Shown: positions 25,035-36,038, counted from the first letter of the stretch. The stretch is DNA of 39,512 nt from Bacteroidia bacterium (GCA_030427245.1 JAUHXA010000061.1:1-39512), one strand, 5' to 3'. Program-made: numbers and translations. The notes: a model not told the origin generated them from the letters alone.

Positions 25035-25550
25035 ATGATTTCCGAAAAAATGACAGCCGCCCTCAACCAACAGATTGTTTTAGAAGGATATGCTTCCTTT
25101 TTGTATTTGTCGATGGCAAGCTGGTGCGACAAGCAGGGTTTGGAAGGTTGTTCTCAGTTCATGCACCGTCAATCGAGTGAAGAATGGGAACACATGCTTC
25201 GATTGTTTCGATATATCAGCGAAGTCGACGGACATGCACTTACTCCTGCTATTTCACAGCCTCCACACGAATTTGAATCAGTGCAAGCTTTGTTTCAACA
25301 AGTGTATGAACATGAACAAAAAGTAACCAATTCTATTCACAAACTTATGCATCTGGCTACGAGTGAAAACGACTATGCTACGGTTAATTTCCTTCAATGG
25401 TACATTGCAGAACAAAGAGAAGAAGAAAACCTGATGCGGGGAATTTTGGACAAGATGAAGTTGATTGGAGATGGACCTCAGAGTTTGTATCTTATTGACA
25501 ACGAATTGGCTCTAATCAACAAGGCAGAGTTGGCAAATGAAGCGAAGTAA
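25035..25550 (+). CDS. ftnA: Bacterial ferritin (FtnA type)
   Basis: A 171-residue four-helix-bundle iron-storage protein. The ferroxidase ligands line up with E. coli FtnA numbering: Glu17, Glu50, His53, Glu94, Gln127 and Glu130 are all present. No haem-binding Met of bacterioferritin type is evident. The product assembles as a 24-mer cytoplasmic shell that oxidises Fe(II) and stores it, limiting Fenton chemistry. It is close to, though not in one operon with, catalase-peroxidase at 26607-28850, so this stretch holds two oxidative-stress functions. The ATG at 25035 gives the canonical N-terminus. Confidence 0.95.
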   Translation: MISEKMTAALNQQIVLEGYASFLYLSMASWCDKQGLEGCSQFMHRQSSEEWEHMLRLFRYISEVDGHALTPAISQPPHEFESVQALFQQVYEHEQKVTNSIHKLMHLATSENDYATVNFLQWYIAEQREEENLMRGILDKMKLIGDGPQSLYLIDNELALINKAELANEAK

Positions 25551-25790
25551 GTATAACTTCTTCTTTTTTGTGGGTAAATAACGAGTGATATTGGAGTCTT
25601 TTGCTTTTATTTAAGTTGTTACACAAAAAAAACGCATTTATGTGGAATGTATGTTGTAAGACATTTGTTATCAAAAGGTTAGTGGTAGAAATAGTGCTTA
25701 AAAAAATCTTTGGATAATGCTGTTACCAATGTATGATTCCTTAGTCTAAAGCTCGTTCGAATAATTTTAATATCATTAAAAAACGAAGAA

Positions 25791-26492
25791 ATGAAATTTA
25801 ATGCGTTGTTTTTTGGAGTCATTATTATGATTCTCACATTTAGTTCCTGTGTTTCTAAAAAAAAGTACGATTCCTTGTTATCTGAAAAGGCATCCCTTGA
25901 AATGCAAATGAAAAAAACTCAATCTAATAATAAGGATAAACAACTAAAAGACGAACTTCAAAAGAAAGATGTTGAATTAGATGCTATACGAGCAAAAATA
26001 AAAGAAAGCAATGACAAGATTCAAAAATTGAAGTCTGCCATCGAACAAGCATTTGCAGATAGCCAAGATCCTGATATTCAAATTCAGGAAAAAAATGGAA
26101 AACTGTATATAATACTTCCCAACCAGATATTATACAAAAGCGGTAGTGCCGAATTGGATGAAAAAGGTATAGCAATGATAGAAACAATGGCCGCTATTTT
26201 TATCAAAAATCAAGGTTTAGACATTGATGTGGAAGGTCATACAGATAATATACCTATCAGCAATAAGAAATATGCTGACAACTGGGATTTGAGTGTGGCT
26301 CGTGCTGTGAATGTGGTGCGAAAATTGACCGAAGCCAATGTCAACCCTGCTCGCTTGTCTGCTGTGGGGAATGGAGAGTTTTCTCCAGTTGTAGATAATA
26401 AGACAAAGGAGAATCGGCAACAAAATCGTAGGACTGAATTTGTTATAACCCCAAAAATTACAGGTCTTTATCAAATGTTGAATGAACTGTAA
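25791..26492 (+). CDS. OmpA-family outer-membrane lipoprotein
   Basis: A 233-residue lipoprotein. The lipobox FSSC puts the acylated Cys at residue 20. Residues 25-95 form a Lys/Glu-rich coiled coil (KKKYDSLLSEKASLEMQMKK). The OmpA C-terminal peptidoglycan-binding domain spans about 100-220: ILYKSGSAELDEKG, VEGHTDNIPI, NWDLSVARA and NRRTEFVI. The product should tether the outer membrane to the cell wall, in the manner of Pal. No beta-barrel domain is present. It is convergent with katG across a shared hairpin. The spacer 25551-25790 before it shows no gene. Confidence 0.92.
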   Translation: MKFNALFFGVIIMILTFSSCVSKKKYDSLLSEKASLEMQMKKTQSNNKDKQLKDELQKKDVELDAIRAKIKESNDKIQKLKSAIEQAFADSQDPDIQIQEKNGKLYIILPNQILYKSGSAELDEKGIAMIETMAAIFIKNQGLDIDVEGHTDNIPISNKKYADNWDLSVARAVNVVRKLTEANVNPARLSAVGNGEFSPVVDNKTKENRQQNRRTEFVITPKITGLYQMLNEL

Positions 26493-26542
26493 TGACTTAA
26501 AGCATTGAATTGTAGAATATCTTAGATTCCTCAATAGACACA

Positions 26543-26580
26543 AAAAAGGAGACAACTTGGTAACAAATTGTCTCCTTTTT
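26543..26580. terminator. Bidirectional hairpin terminator between the OmpA-type gene and katG
   Basis: Perfect 13-bp stem, AAAAAGGAGACAA (26543-26555) and TTGTCTCCTTTTT (26568-26580), with a 12-nt loop. The A-run and T-run at its base provide U-tracts in both directions, suiting the two convergent genes. Confidence 0.85.
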
Positions 26581-26606
26581 CATTTTCAGATTATGCTATT
26601 ACTAAA

Positions 26607-28952
<2,346 letters not shown>

Positions 28953-29014
28953 TTAAAAAAATCAACTACTCAACTTCTTCAATGTTGCCTTGAGTTGGAT
29001 ATGGGAGTTTATTT

Positions 29015-29555
29015 TTATTCTAACTTCCACTTCAATGTACCATCCTCCAATATGTATAAACCCATTCCTCTTGTCTCTGCTCCTATTTTGATCTCTATTA
29101 AACAGAGTGGAGGTTTTGAATACAAGCAAATATCAGCAGTAAACTCCATTTCGCTGCAAAGGTGGTTCAAGTCATCAATTAATTCCTTAAAATTTTTGCT
29201 GAATTTCTGGGCAGTTCTATCTTCTTCGGGTAAAGCTTTCTTGCTTTGAACTAAAGGATTGAGAACAAGACGTTGAGCTGTATGATTGTTTGCTATCAAT
29301 GCTTCTTTCTTGTTGAATAGGCAACAGATAGGCTTCTTCTTCCCAAATATAGAAATCTTGAATAATGTCTATAACATTTATATCAGAGGGAAATCTCACT
29401 TCAAAAAAATTGGTAAAACCCCATCCATAATAGTCATATTTTTGCATAAATTCTTCATAGTCCATGAGTATGTGGTCATAATAAACATCGAGTTGTAAAA
29501 GCTTGTTGAGTTTTAACCTAACTTTTATTTGTTCTTCAAAATCCTGTACTACCAT
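29015..29555 (-). pseudogene. Frameshifted gene of unknown function
   Basis: Two overlapping minus frames look like one broken gene. The first (29555 to about 29310) encodes MVVQDFEEQIKVRLKLNKLL ... IIQDFYIWEEEAYLLPIQQ, then turns into Ser-rich sequence unlike the rest. The second, offset by one base, continues as KKEALIANNHTAQRLVLNPL and ends GMGLYILEDGTLKWKLE at 29015. The switch would be at the A-rich CAAGAAAGAAG near 29310. Joined, the product would be about 180 residues, cytoplasmic, acidic at the start. I do not recognise the family. Two separate short genes or a programmed shift are possible alternatives. Confidence 0.5.
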
Positions 29556-29582
29556 TTGTTTTTATGTTAAGTATAAATAAAA

Positions 29583-29620
29583 AATGTCAAACAACGAATT
29601 CACTTTCATTGTTTGACATT
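29583..29620 (-). terminator. Terminator after the LolA-like gene
   Basis: Perfect 12-bp stem, AATGTCAAACAA (29583-29594) and its complement (29609-29620), with a 14-nt loop. On the minus strand it is followed by TTTTTATTTAT, a good U-tract, 27 bp past the stop at 29647. Confidence 0.8.
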
Positions 29621-29646
29621 CTTAGCATCTTTTGATAAAGAGTAGT

Positions 29647-30384
29647 TTACTTCTTCAATGCTGCCTTACTAAAAATATACTCAGGAATATCCACATCAAA
29701 TTCAATGGATTTAACAATAAAATCCGTTCCTTTACCCGACTTCAAAACATCCTTGAAGTTCGTCTTTTGAGGATACCATCTGCCGCCCATTTTGACCACA
29801 TCACTCATCGTTGTTCGCTTCAAAAGCTGCCCGCTTTTGGCATACATTTCTTCCTTCAAAGGAATAAAACGCTCTTGGTCGACCCACATTTTCAATTTCT
29901 GATAATTCACATCCTCCACTTTAGCCTTCAATTCCAAAATCCACGTTTTTCGACCATCGACTACTTCATCTCCAATGACCTTAGGCGTGTACATTTCCGA
30001 CAATTTTCGGTCTTCCATCGCATCTTCATACGACAAATCCGAACCCATCACCGACTGTCGAAGCATGTGACCCGACAACTGAATCGTTCTATCCGATGAA
30101 GGTGAATAAATCCACAGTTTGTCCTCCAACTTCAACATTTTTGTACCCTTTTCTCTATCGGGAGCAAGGTATTCGGTAAAGGACTTTTTGTGCCCTTCTG
30201 CATAGCCTCTCGATACCACCGTTCGGCTGTTTCGGCGACCATATATGACCATTTCCGATTCGGTAATGCTCGTTTTAGATACCATATTGGCATCTACTTT
30301 TTGAAGGATTTCGGCTGCATCGGGTGCAGGAAAATTGAAGGAAATCAATCCGAAGCAAAATATTGCAGAAATTAAGTATTTCAT
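29647..30384 (-). CDS. LolA-like outer-membrane lipoprotein-sorting protein
   Basis: A 245-residue exported protein starting at ATG 30384, which gives the signal peptide KYLISAIFCFGLISF. The mature part matches the LolA-like family annotated as outer-membrane lipoprotein-sorting protein: YLAPDREKGTKMLKLEDKLWIYSP, then SYEDAMEDRKLSE and WVDQERFIPLKEEMYAKSGQ. These periplasmic half-barrels carry a lipidic ligand in a hydrophobic cavity. It is the last gene of the run that contains an ABC ATPase, two FtsX permeases and an outer-membrane barrel, so it is a good candidate for the soluble carrier of that system. It lies 186 bp after the oxygenase gene; that gap holds the inverted repeat at 30460-30533. 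Confidence 0.85.
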   Translation of the reverse strand: MKYLISAIFCFGLISFNFPAPDAAEILQKVDANMVSKTSITESEMVIYGRRNSRTVVSRGYAEGHKKSFTEYLAPDREKGTKMLKLEDKLWIYSPSSDRTIQLSGHMLRQSVMGSDLSYEDAMEDRKLSEMYTPKVIGDEVVDGRKTWILELKAKVEDVNYQKLKMWVDQERFIPLKEEMYAKSGQLLKRTTMSDVVKMGGRWYPQKTNFKDVLKSGKGTDFIVKSIEFDVDIPEYIFSKAALKK

Positions 30385-30459
30385 GTTCTTACGATTTGTT
30401 TTTTTTGAATTTTTATACAATTATTTGACTTTCAAAAAAGTGAGAAGTTTGCTTTTCAA

Positions 30460-30533
30460 TCACAAATCAAATATCATAAATCGTAAATCATACATCCACT
30501 TTTAGTGCAAGATATATGAGGTTTGATTTGTGA
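30460..30533. repeat. Imperfect inverted repeat between LolA-like and oxygenase genes
   Basis: TCACAAATCAAA (30460-30471) is perfectly inverted at 30522-30533, with weaker pairing continuing inwards (ATATCATA against TATATGAG). Related words (GAAGTTTG.TTTT) recur on both flanks. No coding content. Confidence 0.55.
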
Positions 30534-30570
30534 AGTTTGATTTTGGATTTTAGTCCATCCACCCCACCAA

Positions 30571-31122
30571 TCACTTCTCCTTCCTTCGATACATCACATC
30601 CGTCCGCAAAACATACTTTATCCCTTCAATCACAGGACAACCTTCATGCACCAATTCATGCCTAAAAATCAGAGCCTTTCCCGTTTTGGGCTGAATCGAA
30701 CAGTTCATAAATCGGGTTTCGCCCCCTTTCATATCTTCATTCAGATAAACCATGAAGGTGAAAGAACTCCATTCGTGAATATTGCGAATATAGCTGCCAT
30801 CTTGATGAAGTTTGAACTGCTGACCGGGAAAGTATTTGTAAAACCGAAACTTTTCGTTCAGTCCAAGTGCTTTGCCATAAGCCGTTTCGGGAGGCACAAA
30901 CTCCTTGATGCGTTCCCATAGTTCTTCGGCTAATTCTACGCTGTCGTAAATGAACCTTTCGTTGTTCCGAACCGATTGATTGAGGACTTGCTGCCCGCCC
31001 ATATTGACCTTTGCATCTTCATAGCCCTCCTCTTCGCTGAATTGAATCCAACGTTTACTTTCTTCTTCAGTCATAAAGTTATCGACCGTAAAAATACCGT
31101 TTGAAACTACTGTGAATTTCAT
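30571..31122 (-). CDS. Prolyl-4-hydroxylase-like 2-oxoglutarate/Fe(II) oxygenase
   Basis: A 183-residue double-stranded beta-helix dioxygenase. The iron triad is His106 and Asp108 in KLHQDGS, with His159 in HELVHEG; Arg173 in YVLRTD should bind the 2-oxoglutarate carboxylate. RFYKYFPGQQF and FMVYLNEDMKGGETRF are the usual core strands of the P4H group. No signal peptide, so it is probably cytoplasmic; the substrate (protein side chain or small molecule) is unknown. The ATG at 31122 is preferred to the in-frame ATG at 31140 because the latter lies in a mobile element inserted at 31130. Before that insertion the gene stood 12 bp from the FtsX gene upstream. Confidence 0.85.
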   Translation of the reverse strand: MKFTVVSNGIFTVDNFMTEEESKRWIQFSEEEGYEDAKVNMGGQQVLNQSVRNNERFIYDSVELAEELWERIKEFVPPETAYGKALGLNEKFRFYKYFPGQQFKLHQDGSYIRNIHEWSSFTFMVYLNEDMKGGETRFMNCSIQPKTGKALIFRHELVHEGCPVIEGIKYVLRTDVMYRRKEK

Positions 31123-31407
31123 ATTTTTTGAGTGTGTCACAAATCGGTTGTCAGAATTTGTCTCTTACATAAGCTGCCCTGAAAGGGCATTATCAATAGC
31201 GTAGGGCAAAGTTTACGAAGCCCTACGAGATTAATTGAGTAATACATTTAGCCCTGAAAGGGCGAGATAATAAAATATTTTGAATGCTTGCGCCCTTTCA
31301 GGGCTAACGAAATCTTTTTACATGCCGTAGGGCTTCCGCCCTACGCTATTGCTTAAACCCCGTTGGGGTTACTATTGCAACCGATTTGTGACACACTCAT
31401 ATTTTTT
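31121..31407. mobile_element. MITE-like element (31130-31398) with 9-bp target duplication, inserted at a start codon
   Basis: The element is 269 bp. Its first 21 bp (31130-31150, beginning GAGTGTGTCACA) are perfectly inverted at 31378-31398. ATATTTTTT flanks it at 31121-31129 and 31399-31407. Inside are three GCCCTGAAAGGGC-type palindromes (31176-31188, 31251-31263, 31292-31304), two pairs of CGTAGGGC/GCCCTACG (around 31200-31227 and 31326-31345) and the hairpin AACCCCGTTGGGGTT. No protein is encoded. The left duplication overlaps the oxygenase ATG. Confidence 0.85.
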
Positions 31408-31412
31408 CATTA

Positions 31413-32687
31413 TTAAACCTCCAACTCCTTAAACAAACTCGCTGTTTCCCGCTTATAAATCCCCAAACCTGAAAGCATCGTACCCAAAACCATTGCCGCC
31501 AAACCAGGAATAAAGCCAATGTAAAACAATTCAGGCGTGATTTTGGCACGAACCACCGAAGGCATCAACATACTCGAATTTTCCATGTAGCTGCTGATGT
31601 CAATTCCATAAACCTGCATATAGTAAGCCAAGCCCAATCCGATAACCGTTCCGACAATCGAACCAATAATCCCAATCAAAACCGCTTCCATAATCAAAGC
31701 CCTATAAATCGTGCCTTTCGCTTCACCCAAAGCCAGACGAATCCCAAACTCCTTGTACCTCCGCAAACCCGCCAACAAGCCCGTATTCCAAAGAACCACA
31801 GACATTGCAGCGATAAACATAAACACAAAAAGCCCCGACATCACATCCGCATAATCCAACAAATCCGCCAAATTGTTTTGCTGTTTGAGGGTTTTCATCA
31901 CAGGCGCAAATTCGTCGGGGTCATTGGCGTATTTGGCATTGAAGGCATCCGCAACTTCAAGCGCTTTTTCGTTGTCGTAAACTTTGCTTTTCAAAAAGCC
32001 CAAAACCTCACCCGTTCCATCTTCCATATCCAACATTTGCTGTGCATCCGAAATGTCAATCACCATAGCCCCTTTGTCCATTGCAGCCATTCCATAGCGA
32101 ATCGTACCACTGATTTTGAAGCTTTGCAGGCTCATGCTGCCGTTCATGGTCGTTCCAAAATAGGTGACTTCATCGCCAATTTTTAGCTCCAATTTTTCAG
32201 CAAAATCATGTCCCAACAAAGCTTCCCCTTGTTCGTCAGGCAATTCACCCGTCACGATAGAAGTCGTGATGTTCATTCTTTCGGCTTCGCCACTATTTTT
32301 GTTCAACAAATTAATCGCCAATCCAGCAGCAGGGCCTTGTCCTCTTGAATTGCCTTCGGCATCAGGTACGTCAATCAGCCCTCCAAAACGAGTGCGTTTG
32401 ACCCAATCCATCTGTGGAAAATCCTTTTCGAGTGTTTCTATCAAACTGCCCACTTCAAGGAGTGCCAAATCGTTGGGTAGTTGGTCGATGTTTTCGGCAT
32501 AAGCCCTCGTCATGACCTTGGCATGTCCTGTGTCAAAACGGGCATTTTGGTCGGTCACATCGCCCATCATGCCCTTCATATAGCCACTCAGCAAAACGGT
32601 CAATGCCACTCCAATGCTGATAATGATGATGGGCAAAATGCTACGGCTTTTATCTCGCAAGATGCCTTTTAATAGGAATTTTAGCAT
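31413..32687 (-). CDS. FtsX-like ABC permease, second of two
   Basis: A 424-residue MacB/LolC-type permease: one N-terminal membrane helix (about 18-38), a periplasmic domain of about 220 residues, then three helices (about 283-305, 330-355, 385-412). The conserved FtsX segment GLRRYKEFGIRLALGEAKG contacts the ATPase. No ATPase domain is fused. With the permease at 32812 it probably forms a heterodimer, as LolC/LolE do, driven by the ATPase at 34047. Such transporters extract or shuttle lipids and lipoproteins mechanically rather than passing solutes. The oxygenase gene originally followed directly; a mobile element now separates them. Confidence 0.88.
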   Translation of the reverse strand: MLKFLLKGILRDKSRSILPIIIISIGVALTVLLSGYMKGMMGDVTDQNARFDTGHAKVMTRAYAENIDQLPNDLALLEVGSLIETLEKDFPQMDWVKRTRFGGLIDVPDAEGNSRGQGPAAGLAINLLNKNSGEAERMNITTSIVTGELPDEQGEALLGHDFAEKLELKIGDEVTYFGTTMNGSMSLQSFKISGTIRYGMAAMDKGAMVIDISDAQQMLDMEDGTGEVLGFLKSKVYDNEKALEVADAFNAKYANDPDEFAPVMKTLKQQNNLADLLDYADVMSGLFVFMFIAAMSVVLWNTGLLAGLRRYKEFGIRLALGEAKGTIYRALIMEAVLIGIIGSIVGTVIGLGLAYYMQVYGIDISSYMENSSMLMPSVVRAKITPELFYIGFIPGLAAMVLGTMLSGLGIYKRETASLFKELEV

Positions 32688-32702
32688 GTTTATTTAGTTT
32701 AG

Positions 32703-32814
32703 AAGTAAGATGAAAGAAGTAGGAAGTAGGATATTGGAGGGGATAAGAAAATACAGGAAAATCCTCTTACCTCTTGCTTCTCACAGTGAAAACGGTCTTG
32801 CTTCCTGCTTCTCA
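32703..32814. repeat. GAAGCAGGAAGCAAGA-family repeat between the two permease genes
   Basis: Minus-strand TGAGAAGCAGGAAGCAAGA (32796-32814) includes the stop codon of the upstream permease. A related word GAGAAGCAAGAGGTAAG follows at about 32766-32782, and plus-strand GAAGTAGGAAGTAGG near 32716-32730 forms the opposing arm. The gap between the two genes consists of this imperfect inverted repeat. Confidence 0.55.
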
Positions 32815-33975
32815 TTGCAGCTTCCCCTTCAATGCTTCCACAGGGTTCATCGTCGAAATTTTCTTTGCAGGCAAATAACTCACAATCGTTGCGGAAAGCA
32901 CCACCAAAAGCATTGTCCCCACGATAAGCGTCAGACCATAAACAGGATAAATGACCTCCGAAATGGCAATTCCCATGTCCTGCGAAGTGGAAGCAGCAGG
33001 CAAAGCAATGCCCGTTTTTGCCAACCAAACGAAAAGTGGAATCCCGATAATGCAGCCTACAATCGTTGCAAAAATGCTGTACATACTGCCTTCAACCGTA
33101 AAAATACCAACAACTTGCGGGCGAGTCATGCCCAACGCAATGTAAGTGCCGATTTCTTTTTGCCGCCTAAAAACAGATAAAACCTGTGTGTCAAAAATCG
33201 CCAACAGCGCAATCGCTAAAAGCATGAGATACATGATTGAACCGCTGGCTTTTTTCATTGAGATGATGTCATTGATATCTCTCAAAAGTTCCTCTTGACT
33301 TTTGTAAGTCCAATCACCTGCATTTTTGGCTTCAAAATTTTCGTTGGCAATCAATATAGTAGCGTGATTCTGCAAACCCGTCATTTGCCAAAGTTGGTCA
33401 ATTCCTATCCAAATTTGCCCCTTATCGACCATCGGCACATCGGTATCAAACACTTTGACAATCGTGATATTGGAGGCATCAAAAGTGCCGTTTTTGTCTC
33501 GCCATCTGAGTAAAACTTCATCTCCTTCCTTCAATTTGGCAGACTCCGCCATCCCTTCTCCAATCATTACAGGAATATTCGCCTCACTATCCTTCAAGCT
33601 TGCAGTCGGCAATTCGAGTGTTGTCTGTGCGAGGTCTATGCCTTTCAAGGCAACGGACAACATGCGTCCTTCTGGATAAATCGAAGCTTGTCGAATCAAA
33701 ATAGGTGTAGTGGTTTTCGCCAATTCTGCGCCAAATTCTCCATGTCCGTCTTGAAGGGTGAAAGGGTCAAAAGGGTCGTAGTCTTTGTGCAACAATTGAC
33801 CATTTCCGTATTCCCAAGCTATGCTGTCCGTTTTGGCTTGTTGATGCCAACCGTCCAACATTCCATTGAAGAAAATGATGAGAATGAAAGCAAAGGACAA
33901 TACACCGACATTGAGCCAAGTCCGAAGACCTGCTCCTATCAAGTTTTTGTATGCTAATTGGAAAGCTAATTTCAT
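32812..33975 (-). CDS. FtsX-like ABC permease, first of two
   Basis: A 387-residue permease of the same architecture as its neighbour: an N-terminal helix (WLNVGVLSFAFILIIFFNG, about 20-38), a periplasmic domain with Ig/sandwich-like length, then three C-terminal helices. The ATPase-coupling motif is VFRRQKEIGTYIALGMTRPQVVG; the C-terminus PAKKISTMNPVEALKG is a signature of the LolC/MacB permease family. It is adjacent to the ATPase gene upstream (34047). Its stop codon lies inside a repeat. Expected to sit in the inner membrane as half of a heterodimer. Confidence 0.88.
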   Translation of the reverse strand: MKLAFQLAYKNLIGAGLRTWLNVGVLSFAFILIIFFNGMLDGWHQQAKTDSIAWEYGNGQLLHKDYDPFDPFTLQDGHGEFGAELAKTTTPILIRQASIYPEGRMLSVALKGIDLAQTTLELPTASLKDSEANIPVMIGEGMAESAKLKEGDEVLLRWRDKNGTFDASNITIVKVFDTDVPMVDKGQIWIGIDQLWQMTGLQNHATILIANENFEAKNAGDWTYKSQEELLRDINDIISMKKASGSIMYLMLLAIALLAIFDTQVLSVFRRQKEIGTYIALGMTRPQVVGIFTVEGSMYSIFATIVGCIIGIPLFVWLAKTGIALPAASTSQDMGIAISEVIYPVYGLTLIVGTMLLVVLSATIVSYLPAKKISTMNPVEALKGKLQ

Positions 33976-34008
33976 TTTTGTGTTGTTTTTTTGAGAAGTA
34001 AGAAATAG

Positions 34009-34067
34009 GAGGCAGGAAGCAAGATTTATATACTACTTCTTTCGTCCTACTTCTTGCTTCCTGCCTC
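34009..34067. repeat. Hairpin repeat that encodes the end of the ABC ATPase
   Basis: GAGGCAGGAAGCAAGA (34009-34024) is perfectly inverted at 34052-34067. The right arm, read on the minus strand, is the codons for Glu-Ala-Gly-Ser-Lys-Lys at the ATPase C-terminus, and the ATPase stop (34047-34049) lies in the 27-nt loop. Same repeat family as at 32796-32814 and inside the element at 39231-39385. Confidence 0.7.
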
Positions 34068-34751
34068 TAATTGAAGTTCATCCTCTTCCACTTTCCCATC
34101 CCTCAAATGCACAATTCTATCCAAATATTTCATCACTTTTTCGTCATGGGTAGAAAACAAAAAAGTAGTGTCCAACTCTTGGTTCAATCGCTTCATAATC
34201 TTCAAAATAATGTGGGCATTTTCGGCATCCAAATTGGCGGTTGGTTCATCTGCCAATAGGATTTGAGGACGTTTCACAATCGCCCTTGCAATCGCCACTC
34301 GTTGACCTTCTCCACCCGAAAGTTTGTCTGGTTTTTTCTGCGCCAACTTGGTCAGCCCTACCCATTCCAAGGCTTCCATGACCATTGTTTTGCGCTTGGC
34401 TTCGGGAATGTTTTGCAGTAAAAGGGCAAACTCTACGTTTTCGTAAACGGTGTAAACAGGCAGCAGATTGAAGACCTGAAAAATGAACCCGATGTGGAGG
34501 TTTCGCAACATTGCCGATTCTTTGTGCGACAATTTGGAGATGTTTTTTCCCATCACTGTTGCCGTTCCTTCGGTTGGGCTATCCAGCGAGCCGATGATGT
34601 TCAGCAAAGTGGTTTTACCCGAGCCACTTGGTCCTACAAATCCTGCAAATTCTCCTTTTTTGAATTCGAGATTGATGTCGCTCAATGCCGTGAACTCACC
34701 TTCTCCCATGGGAAAACGCTTGACGATGTTTTTCAGTGAAATGATACTCAT
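34047..34751 (-). CDS. ABC transporter ATP-binding protein of the LolD/MacB type
   Basis: A 234-residue single ATPase domain. Walker A is GPSGSGKT (40-47), the Q-loop IFQVFNLLP, the signature LSGGEGQR (usually LSGGQQQR, but this variant is common in the family), Walker B ILLADEPTANLD and the switch His in FLFSTHDE. All catalytic elements are intact, so it should power the two FtsX permeases encoded just downstream. It follows the outer-membrane barrel gene by 123 bp; that spacer has degenerate GTATCAAC-type repeats only. The last six residues are encoded by an intergenic repeat. Confidence 0.93.
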   Translation of the reverse strand: MSIISLKNIVKRFPMGEGEFTALSDINLEFKKGEFAGFVGPSGSGKTTLLNIIGSLDSPTEGTATVMGKNISKLSHKESAMLRNLHIGFIFQVFNLLPVYTVYENVEFALLLQNIPEAKRKTMVMEALEWVGLTKLAQKKPDKLSGGEGQRVAIARAIVKRPQILLADEPTANLDAENAHIILKIMKRLNQELDTTFLFSTHDEKVMKYLDRIVHLRDGKVEEDELQLEAGSKK

Positions 34752-34874
34752 AGATGCTTTTTGATACTTGGTTGATACTTTTGATTCTGTTGATGCTTTG
34801 GGTTCTGTTGTTTCTTAGTTGATGCTGTTGATACTTTTATCAGTGAACATCTGTGTCATCTCAAACATCTGTGA

Positions 34875-36038
34875 TTAATGATTATACACCAACATTACCC
34901 TCAATCCAGGTCCTGCAAATTGATTCACCAAATCGTTTTGTTGAATACCTGATTGAGTAGTAGGCGTATAAGAAGTGATGACATAGCCCGTTATTTTTTT
35001 GAATTGATGCTCGTAATTAATGGCGAAAGTGACATCGTTTGAGTCCCAATTGAAGGTAAAAACAGAGCTTAAATTGTCGAAAAAACCAAGCGGATAAGCG
35101 ATTGCAGCAGCAGTGATATTTCCTGTATTATTAAACTGCAATGCTTTTTCATCGAAAGTTATGACCAAATGTTCGACGACTACATTGAGTCCGTTGCCGA
35201 TGCCAAAGGTGTAATCTGCTCCAATGTTGAACAGAGCTTGATTGGTAAGGATTCCGAGATTTTTGGTTTTGTTTATCAGTGCTCCTTCAAACCACAAGCC
35301 TACACCAATGTCCCATTTTCCATCAATGCCGATTCTATTTTCTGGTATTTTTTCGTGTTCTGGCACAGAAGTCAAGTTTGTAGAGTTCTTAGAGGAGGCG
35401 GTTCGGTGGTGATAGGATAGGGCGATTTCTCCCTTTGAAGTCGGATACTGTATGCGTCCCCCAAATTCTGGTACTTTCTTGTTTGTTCCTATCACATCAA
35501 AGCCCCTCGTTTTTTCGTTTCCATACAATCCCCACAACCAGATATTGGCATTGTTCAAAAAGTAGTAACGTCCCAAAATTCCATAAACGCCATTGGTCAA
35601 TTGAAGTGGGTCACGAGGGTCGATTTGGTTAAACCATTGAATAGGGCGGAGGATGGTCGCTGCGCCAAAGTCAATTTTCTGCAATCCTACTCTGATTTCC
35701 AGTTGTTTGCTGGTGTATCTTGCCCAAATTCTATAGGGCTGAATATCTACATCGGTGGTGTTGGTTTTGAAGGAGTTGGAGGAAATGGAGCCGGTCATAT
35801 TCACCGAAGCTTCAAAATCAATGGATTTAGCTTTGGCAGAATCCAATGGGATTTGATAGCTCAGTTCGGGTATGTAACGTGCGCCCAAAAATACATCTGT
35901 TTCGTTATCAGGCGCAAAGCTGCCAATTAGCGAAACTTGTCCGTCGAGTTCTACTTTGTTTTGTGCCAATCCATTGAAGGAAAGGAGCAATAGTAGAAAA
36001 CAAAGCAAATGTATTGTAGCATAAAATGAAGATTTCAT
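34875..36038 (-). CDS. Outer-membrane beta-barrel protein (porin-like)
   Basis: A 387-residue exported protein with signal peptide SSFYATIHLLCFLLLLLSFNGLAQ. The mature part is a series of alternating amphipathic strands ending in GLRVMLVYNH, with aromatic girdle residues (YRIWARYT, IWLWGLYG), as expected for a barrel of some 16 strands. I do not recognise a specific porin family; the DPRDPLQLTNGVYGILGRYYF segment recalls channel-type proteins annotated with transporter operons. It is first in the run barrel, ATPase, permease, permease and stands immediately after the TetR gene. A role as outer-membrane partner of the transporter is inferred from position. Confidence 0.7.
   Translation of the reverse strand: MKSSFYATIHLLCFLLLLLSFNGLAQNKVELDGQVSLIGSFAPDNETDVFLGARYIPELSYQIPLDSAKAKSIDFEASVNMTGSISSNSFKTNTTDVDIQPYRIWARYTSKQLEIRVGLQKIDFGAATILRPIQWFNQIDPRDPLQLTNGVYGILGRYYFLNNANIWLWGLYGNEKTRGFDVIGTNKKVPEFGGRIQYPTSKGEIALSYHHRTASSKNSTNLTSVPEHEKIPENRIGIDGKWDIGVGLWFEGALINKTKNLGILTNQALFNIGADYTFGIGNGLNVVVEHLVITFDEKALQFNNTGNITAAAIAYPLGFFDNLSSVFTFNWDSNDVTFAINYEHQFKKITGYVITSYTPTTQSGIQQNDLVNQFAGPGLRVMLVYNH

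Noticed and set aside
28995-29249. 84-codon plus-strand ORF
   Set aside because: Antisense to the second half of the frameshifted gene, whose protein sequence looks more natural.
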